NCBI GenBank assembly: GCA_009760885.1
Contig: CM019704.1
Span: forward strand, 17,213,929 to 17,277,928
Reading direction: 5' to 3'
DNA: 64,000 nucleotides
From: Achatina immaculata
Lineage: Eukaryota > Mollusca > Gastropoda > Stylommatophora > Achatinidae
The notes under the pieces were generated by a model, which had not been told where the DNA came from, searched no databases, and saw only the letters and a list, made by a program, of their open reading frames with translations. Positions 61,401-64,000 of this stretch are shown piece after piece (position 1 is the first letter of the stretch; every line of letters begins with the position of its first letter). The translations under genes and the position numbers were made by a program.

Positions 61401-63471
61401 CCTAGAGACTAAGTCTGATCCTTTCCACTGGATCTTGTTTTCACTAGGCCTGCAAAGTTGGAGGCCCTATTCTTCATATGCTTTACCAAAGTGATTAGAG
61501 CACTCAACTTACATGCAATGTCAGTGCTTCAAACCTGTTCAGAGGAGCTCAGTCATTCAGCTGCAGAAATGTGTACCTAGTTCCTTCAAGGGTTAGAAAA
61601 AGGAAAGCAGACACTGACCACATCACCCTCAGGCGTGGCAACAGATCTGGAAAAATATGGGCACTAGTACCACATTCCCCCTGGGTTCTTCTATGACATA
61701 ATATTACTTTACTTTGTTCTTCACTGCTGAAGTATGCTGTTCATATTTCTGAAAGTAATTTAAAATGTTTTTTCAGATGCAAACTACCAAAAGCTGTCAG
61801 TTCTTCAAACATTCTTTACTAATGTTATCATAACCATACACATGGTGACATTATGTTCGGACTTAGGGTTGCCAGATTCTGTAAAGGAAAAACCAGGACA
61901 TTTTTCTCAGACTGGGGAAAACAAACAAAAGAAAAGCTATTCGAGTATCATCTTTAATTACTAATAAACAACGTCAGACATGTCCAAAAATCTAAGATTT
62001 TCTTTTCAAATAGATTATCCAAGGAAAGAATATAAGTTACATCATACTAATGTTATCGTTCAGCTCAGAAAAACAGAAATCATTAGTATATCATGTATGT
62101 ATAATACCTATATTTAATGTTTTATACTTTGCATTTTGAAATTAAATTAGCTCAAAATTAATTCCTTGGATGTAGAACATTCTTTGTCTGAATACGAATG
62201 TGTTTTCAGTCAATCATTTGCATGTCCTTTGCTTTCCTAACAGCTCTCCTGTAGGCCTCTTGGTTGTAAGCAAGATGGTCTGCTGCTGATGCATCCATTT
62301 GCAGATTATCAACGATGTCTTGCAGCCATCTTCGCCTTGGTCTTCCTCTCTTTCTTTTTCCTATTATGTATCCTTCCAAGATGGTCTTCTCTAACTTCTC
62401 ATGACATTTAATGCGTCCAAAATATTTTAAGTTTTGTCTGTTTAATCCTCTGTACTAGTCAACCTTCTTCAATATTAAGTTCCTGTGGTATGGATACATT
62501 TGTTCTTTTTTGTATCCATGATATCTGAAGAACTCTTCTGTAGCATTTACATTCAAAGGCATTTATGTGTTTCTCAGCTGTTTTATTAAGTGTCCAGGTC
62601 TCACAGGCATATGCTGTGAAGGGAAAGATGCATGCCCTTACAAAATCTTATTTTTGTAGTTCTGTCTGTTCCTCTCCACAGATTCTTTAGTTGTTTTACT
62701 TTTTGAAAAGCGACAGATGTCCTCCTTTTTAATTTCCCTCATTGTATCTCCATTATTAGTTAGTAATGATCCAACATATTCTCTCCATCTCTTCCAATTT
62801 TTCCTCATTGATACATATTTCAGCTGCCTTTTTTTTTACTCAGTTACCATCACTTTAGTTTTCTTCGCATTAAGATAGAGGTTTTGCTTCTTACTATTAT
62901 TACAGACTGACATAATTAGTTCTTTCCATTCCTTTTTTTGTAATACTGTGTCATCAGCATATCTAATCTCTGGTATTTCATAACCTCCAATTTTTATAGC
63001 ATCATAATATTCTTTATCCACATCTACTCTAACATTCCTCATTATATTTTCAGTAGAACAAATATATCCATACTACAAAAACTTAATACTGAAGAAGGCT
63101 GGCTAGTAAAGAGGATTAGAAAGAGAAAACTTAAATATTCTGGACACATTAAACGTCATAATAATCTAGAGAAGACCGTCTTGGAAGGGTACATAATGGG
63201 GAAAAAGAAAGAGGAAGACCAAGGCGAAGATGGTTGCAAGACATCGTTGATAATCTGCAAATGGATGCATCAGCAGCAGGGCATTTTGCTTACAACCGAT
63301 AGGCATACAATGAGAGCTGTTAGGGAGGCTAAGTTCGGCAAGGGACATGCAAATGACTGATTGATTGACAGTATGACAACATAGACTACCTTTTTACCTC
63401 TCAAAGGTAACTGTCTTATAGCTGTTGCACCACGTCGGAAATGAACAATTCAAAACATTTGAAACTTTCAT
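49320..63471 (-). CDS. cdc123: CDC123, eIF2 complex assembly factor (complete, 12 exons, 386 aa)
   Basis: Twelve exons join in phase from ATG at 63471 to TAA at 49320: 63471-63398, 61315-61247, 60275-60176, 59204-59166, 58004-57909, 57094-56988, 56117-55978, 55433-55311, 54639-54611, 53756-53640, 53036-52902, 49451-49320. The product is a cytosolic ATP-grasp-fold protein that binds eIF2-gamma and promotes assembly of the translation initiation factor eIF2. Family signatures: [13 protein letters not shown] (26 on), [14 protein letters not shown] plus DASWIA (113-132, ATP-grasp lysine region), EFRCFV (197-202), LVDFNPWG (264-271, metal/ATP-binding Asp and Asn) and PDFRC then [20 protein letters not shown] near 300-341. 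Human CDC123 is 336 aa; the extra length is an acidic insertion near 50-80 and a 44-residue acidic C-terminal tail. The N-terminal FSxWYP block reads FPTWCN here. Identification is firm. Confidence 0.95.
49555..49800 (-). mobile_element. RTE-like non-LTR retrotransposon, 3' fragment
   Basis: Codes [20 protein letters not shown] then [18 protein letters not shown] and HGT stop, the RTE C-terminal tail related to family D. It lies in the last CDC123 intron in the sense orientation, 104 bp upstream of exon 12. Confidence 0.8.
50590..50850 (-). mobile_element. SINE, degenerate, minus orientation
   Basis: GTGTTAAGTGCCCATACTTT, GGTGATGTGATCAGTTTCAT and TTCACACCACTGACCTTAG (degraded B box read on the minus strand) follow the layout of the 31010-31220 copy. 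Confidence 0.55.
51392..52078 (+). mobile_element. TTAA-flanked piggyBac-like MITE (family P1), complete, 687 bp
   Basis: TTAA at 51388-51391 and 52079-52082. Ends CTCTTTCCGTGCC and, inverted, CTCGTCCCGTGATG are imperfect inverted repeats. No transposase frame is present. TTAA duplication and C-T-rich termini followed by GTGCC are typical of piggyBac-derived non-autonomous elements. In the last CDC123 intron. Confidence 0.75.
52430..52560 (-). repeat. Dispersed repeat R1, partial
   Basis: AGCAACCCACAGCTGACCAA and GACAACCAGGCAAATGATAG type remnants of R1, followed by an A run at 52565. Confidence 0.4.
52902..53036 (-). CDS. cdc123: CDC123 exon 11
   Basis: [45 protein letters not shown]; acceptor CATTACAG, donor GTATGT. 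Confidence 0.95.
53640..53756 (-). CDS. cdc123: CDC123 exon 10
   Basis: [39 protein letters not shown]. The acceptor is AAAAAAG at 53758-53757, an atypical purine-rich context, but it is the only one giving frame 0 and the conserved GR/GK-V residues. Donor GTATGT. Confidence 0.9.
54231..54464. mobile_element. TTAA-flanked MITE (family P2), 234 bp
   Basis: TTAA at 54227-54230 and 54465-54468; ends CTCTTTCACTACAA and inverted CTCTTTTTAACTCC. The interior matches 22192-22265 (CAACACTGGC, GCAAATCAATGC, CAGTGAT). It lies in the CDC123 intron just downstream of the microexon. Confidence 0.7.
54611..54639 (-). CDS. cdc123: CDC123 exon 9 (29-nt microexon)
   Basis: Codes the end of Y plus VFDVVRSNQ between CTTTCACAG and GTAACT. 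It fills exactly the gap corresponding to VFDIYRDSRG in human CDC123, and both flanking phases agree. Confidence 0.9.
54655..54712. repeat. 18-bp tandem repeat, three units, next to the CDC123 microexon
   Basis: TAAATAAGTTGATGAAAC repeated three times; on the minus strand each unit gives GTTTCATCAACTTATTTA, ending 15 bp before the acceptor of the 29-nt exon. Confidence 0.9.
55311..55433 (-). CDS. cdc123: CDC123 exon 8
   Basis: [20 protein letters not shown] then [20 protein letters not shown]; acceptor CTTTCAG, donor GTAAGT. Matches the family SQRD...YY...I segment. Confidence 0.95.
55978..56117 (-). CDS. cdc123: CDC123 exon 7
   Basis: [46 protein letters not shown]; acceptor CTTGTCAG, donor GTAAAT. 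Confidence 0.95.
56988..57094 (-). CDS. cdc123: CDC123 exon 6
   Basis: [20 protein letters not shown] then [15 protein letters not shown]; donor GTAAGA. Matches the family DAYWIA...LLFKSSDFI segment. Confidence 0.95.
57695..57880 (-). mobile_element. SINE body, minus orientation
   Basis: CCCAGTTTCCATACCATTAA, TTAGGCCCATTTCCAAGACC, TTTTTCTGGTACCCATTTTT: reverse of the body of the 47327-47590 SINE. Confidence 0.7.
57909..58004 (-). CDS. cdc123: CDC123 exon 5
   Basis: [20 protein letters not shown] then [12 protein letters not shown]; acceptor CACATAG, donor GTTGGA. Start of the ATP-grasp core. Confidence 0.95.
58690..58860 (-). repeat. Dispersed repeat (ATATTTCGG family)
   Basis: GGTGTATGGTTCAGTTTTAC, AACAAGAATGGCAGAAAG and CCAATATTTCAGCAGAAGCC, matching 8445-8610. 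Confidence 0.6.
59166..59204 (-). CDS. cdc123: CDC123 exon 4 (39 nt)
   Basis: [13 protein letters not shown], 13 codons, phase 0; matches the W-S-D/S...T-A block preceding APEF in homologues. Confidence 0.9.
59355..59590 (+). mobile_element. tRNA-derived SINE, second type
   Basis: GTCATGCTTAGCGCACCTGC (A-box region), CCTCTGGTTCAATTTCACAC (B-box region), GGTACCTGGGGTTTCCTAGG body; antisense to CDC123, in intron 3. Confidence 0.7.
59770..60060 (+). mobile_element. RTE-like non-LTR retrotransposon (family D), 3' end
   Basis: Codes [20 protein letters not shown], then [20 protein letters not shown] and a stop at 60053; tail GATGATGATTATTATTATT. Confidence 0.85.
60176..60275 (-). CDS. cdc123: CDC123 exon 3 (acidic)
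   Basis: [20 protein letters not shown] then [13 protein letters not shown]; acceptor TTCTTAG, donor GTATGT. Not conserved in sequence, but phase-matched on both sides and acidic like the equivalent human region. Confidence 0.85.
60585..60775. repeat. 23-bp minisatellite, about eight units
   Basis: AAGTATGGGCAAGATTGCAC plus three bases, repeated with substitutions, in CDC123 intron 2. Confidence 0.9.
61247..61315 (-). CDS. cdc123: CDC123 exon 2
   Basis: [20 protein letters not shown] then PE; acceptor TTCAG, donor GTACTC. Aligns with the conserved V-I-LPLP segment. Confidence 0.93.
61490..61695 (+). mobile_element. tRNA-derived SINE, degenerate
   Basis: GTGATTAGAGCACTCAACTT and GTGCTTCAAACCTGTTC give a tRNA-like head; GGAAAAATATGGGCACTAGT and CACATTCCCCCTGGG follow the SINE body order. 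Confidence 0.5.
62205..63056 (-). mobile_element. RTE-like non-LTR retrotransposon (family A), minus copy of an inverted pair
   Basis: Same sequence as 827-1810: RT fragment ([26 protein letters not shown]) at 63042-62836 and tail region down to a TCAATCATTTGCATG 3' end at 62209. Frameshifts are numerous. Confidence 0.85.
63057..63372 (+). mobile_element. RTE-like non-LTR retrotransposon (family A), plus 3' end of an inverted pair
   Basis: ACTTAATACTGAAGAAGGCT through GGGACATGCAAATGACTGAT, ending TTGATTGACAG; near-complementary to 62209-62500. Confidence 0.85.
63398..63471 (-). CDS. cdc123: CDC123 exon 1
   Basis: [20 protein letters not shown] then VTFE and two bases, donor GTAAAA. It aligns with the family start (MK...VL-C-F--W) and its leftover AG plus C gives Ser before IIIPLP. 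Confidence 0.9.
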
Positions 63472-64000
63472 GATGCATGTATATGTATTTCAGTTCATAC
63501 ACTTATTTCGTCATTCAACATTAGTTTAATGTTTCTCAGCTTAAATTCGAGCCCCACAAATCTACATCGCTGCATTCATAATGGAATGTTTCTTGCCACA
63601 CGCCTGCTGCTTTTGCTAAAGTGCTAATTCTAGTCAAGATAAATGTTAAAGATATCCTACAGTATTTAACGCATCGATCACAGTTCTTGTTCGTAAGTTT
63701 GTCAAAATTCGCGACCATTATGTGTTTTACTAAATATCGAGAATGACAGAATTATGCAAACGCTCTTTAAAAATAAATATAAACATAATTTTTCATCAGC
63801 TTTTACCATGTGCCAAGAGAAAACCACCAAAAGTAATCATTTATACTGTATTTAAGACAAAATAACTGTTTCTGCAACCATTTTGATTCAACCCAAGTGA
63901 TAAAGTCACTGACAATTAACAATAAAGTTACCTTATTTTTTTTGCCTTTTAGATTTTACTATTCGTCCTTCTATACTTTCGTTAAATTGAATGTCAAGAG
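63472..64000 (-). promoter_or_regulatory. CDC123 5' region
   Basis: Upstream of the CDC123 start codon. A few CG-containing strings (ATTCGCGACC at about 63707, ATCGAT) but no TATA box or YY1 motif was recognised. An unspliced 60-codon frame at 63718-63536 has no recognised similarity. Confidence 0.3.

Noticed and set aside
63536..63718. 60-codon frame upstream of CDC123
   Set aside because: Lies in the putative 5' region; no similarity recognised and no phase link to the CDC123 start.

Overview
This is an animal (metazoan) nuclear genome window: AT-rich, with split genes, GT-AG introns of up to about 4.5 kb and a very high load of degenerate retrotransposons, SINEs, MITEs and minisatellites. 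The presence of a C3orf20-type FAM194-domain gene, together with the mix of RTE-like non-LTR elements, tRNA-derived SINEs and (GAA)n/(GATGAT)n-tailed elements, suggests a marine invertebrate, most likely a mollusc. That placement is an inference; no species can be named from the sequence alone. There is no bacterial content, rRNA, CRISPR or free tRNA gene.

Three host genes can be assembled by splice phase. (1) Minus strand, 4290-1870: the first two coding exons of a gene with an acidic then poly-lysine N-terminus (MetAP2-like or NMT-like); its body lies beyond the left edge. (2) Plus strand, about 5479-46778: a gene of about 21 coding exons and roughly 1,000 residues with a FAM194 domain, resembling vertebrate C3orf20. 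Genes 1 and 2 are divergent, about 1.2 kb apart, and the start of gene 2 carries a YY1-type AAGATGGCGGC element. (3) Minus strand, 63471-49320: a complete 12-exon CDC123 gene (386 codons), the eIF2 assembly factor. Every one of its junctions is phase-consistent and every exon aligns with the human protein. Genes 2 and 3 converge tail to tail.

The introns hold the rest. RTE-type non-LTR copies occur at 1-288, 827-1812, 6083-6600, 8728-12000, 13640-14160, 14690-15535, 20690-21090, 22266-22936, 23740-24060, 26757-27826, 28697-29725, 31985-32275, 43670-43870, 49555-49800, 59770-60060 and 62205-63362. One of them is split by a 1,316-bp mariner with TA duplications. A young I/Jockey-like element (40866-43050) has an uninterrupted RT plus RNase H frame and a perfect 14-bp target duplication. 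TTAA-flanked, piggyBac-like MITEs, two tRNA-derived SINE types, a dispersed repeat of about 330 bp (R1) and at least eight minisatellites complete the picture.

The most notable host-gene observations are an apparent one-base frameshift inside the FAM194 domain, two minisatellites sitting directly on splice acceptors, two competing terminal exons for gene 2, and a large inverted repeat in CDC123 intron 1. I found no evidence of a new defence or enzymatic system.
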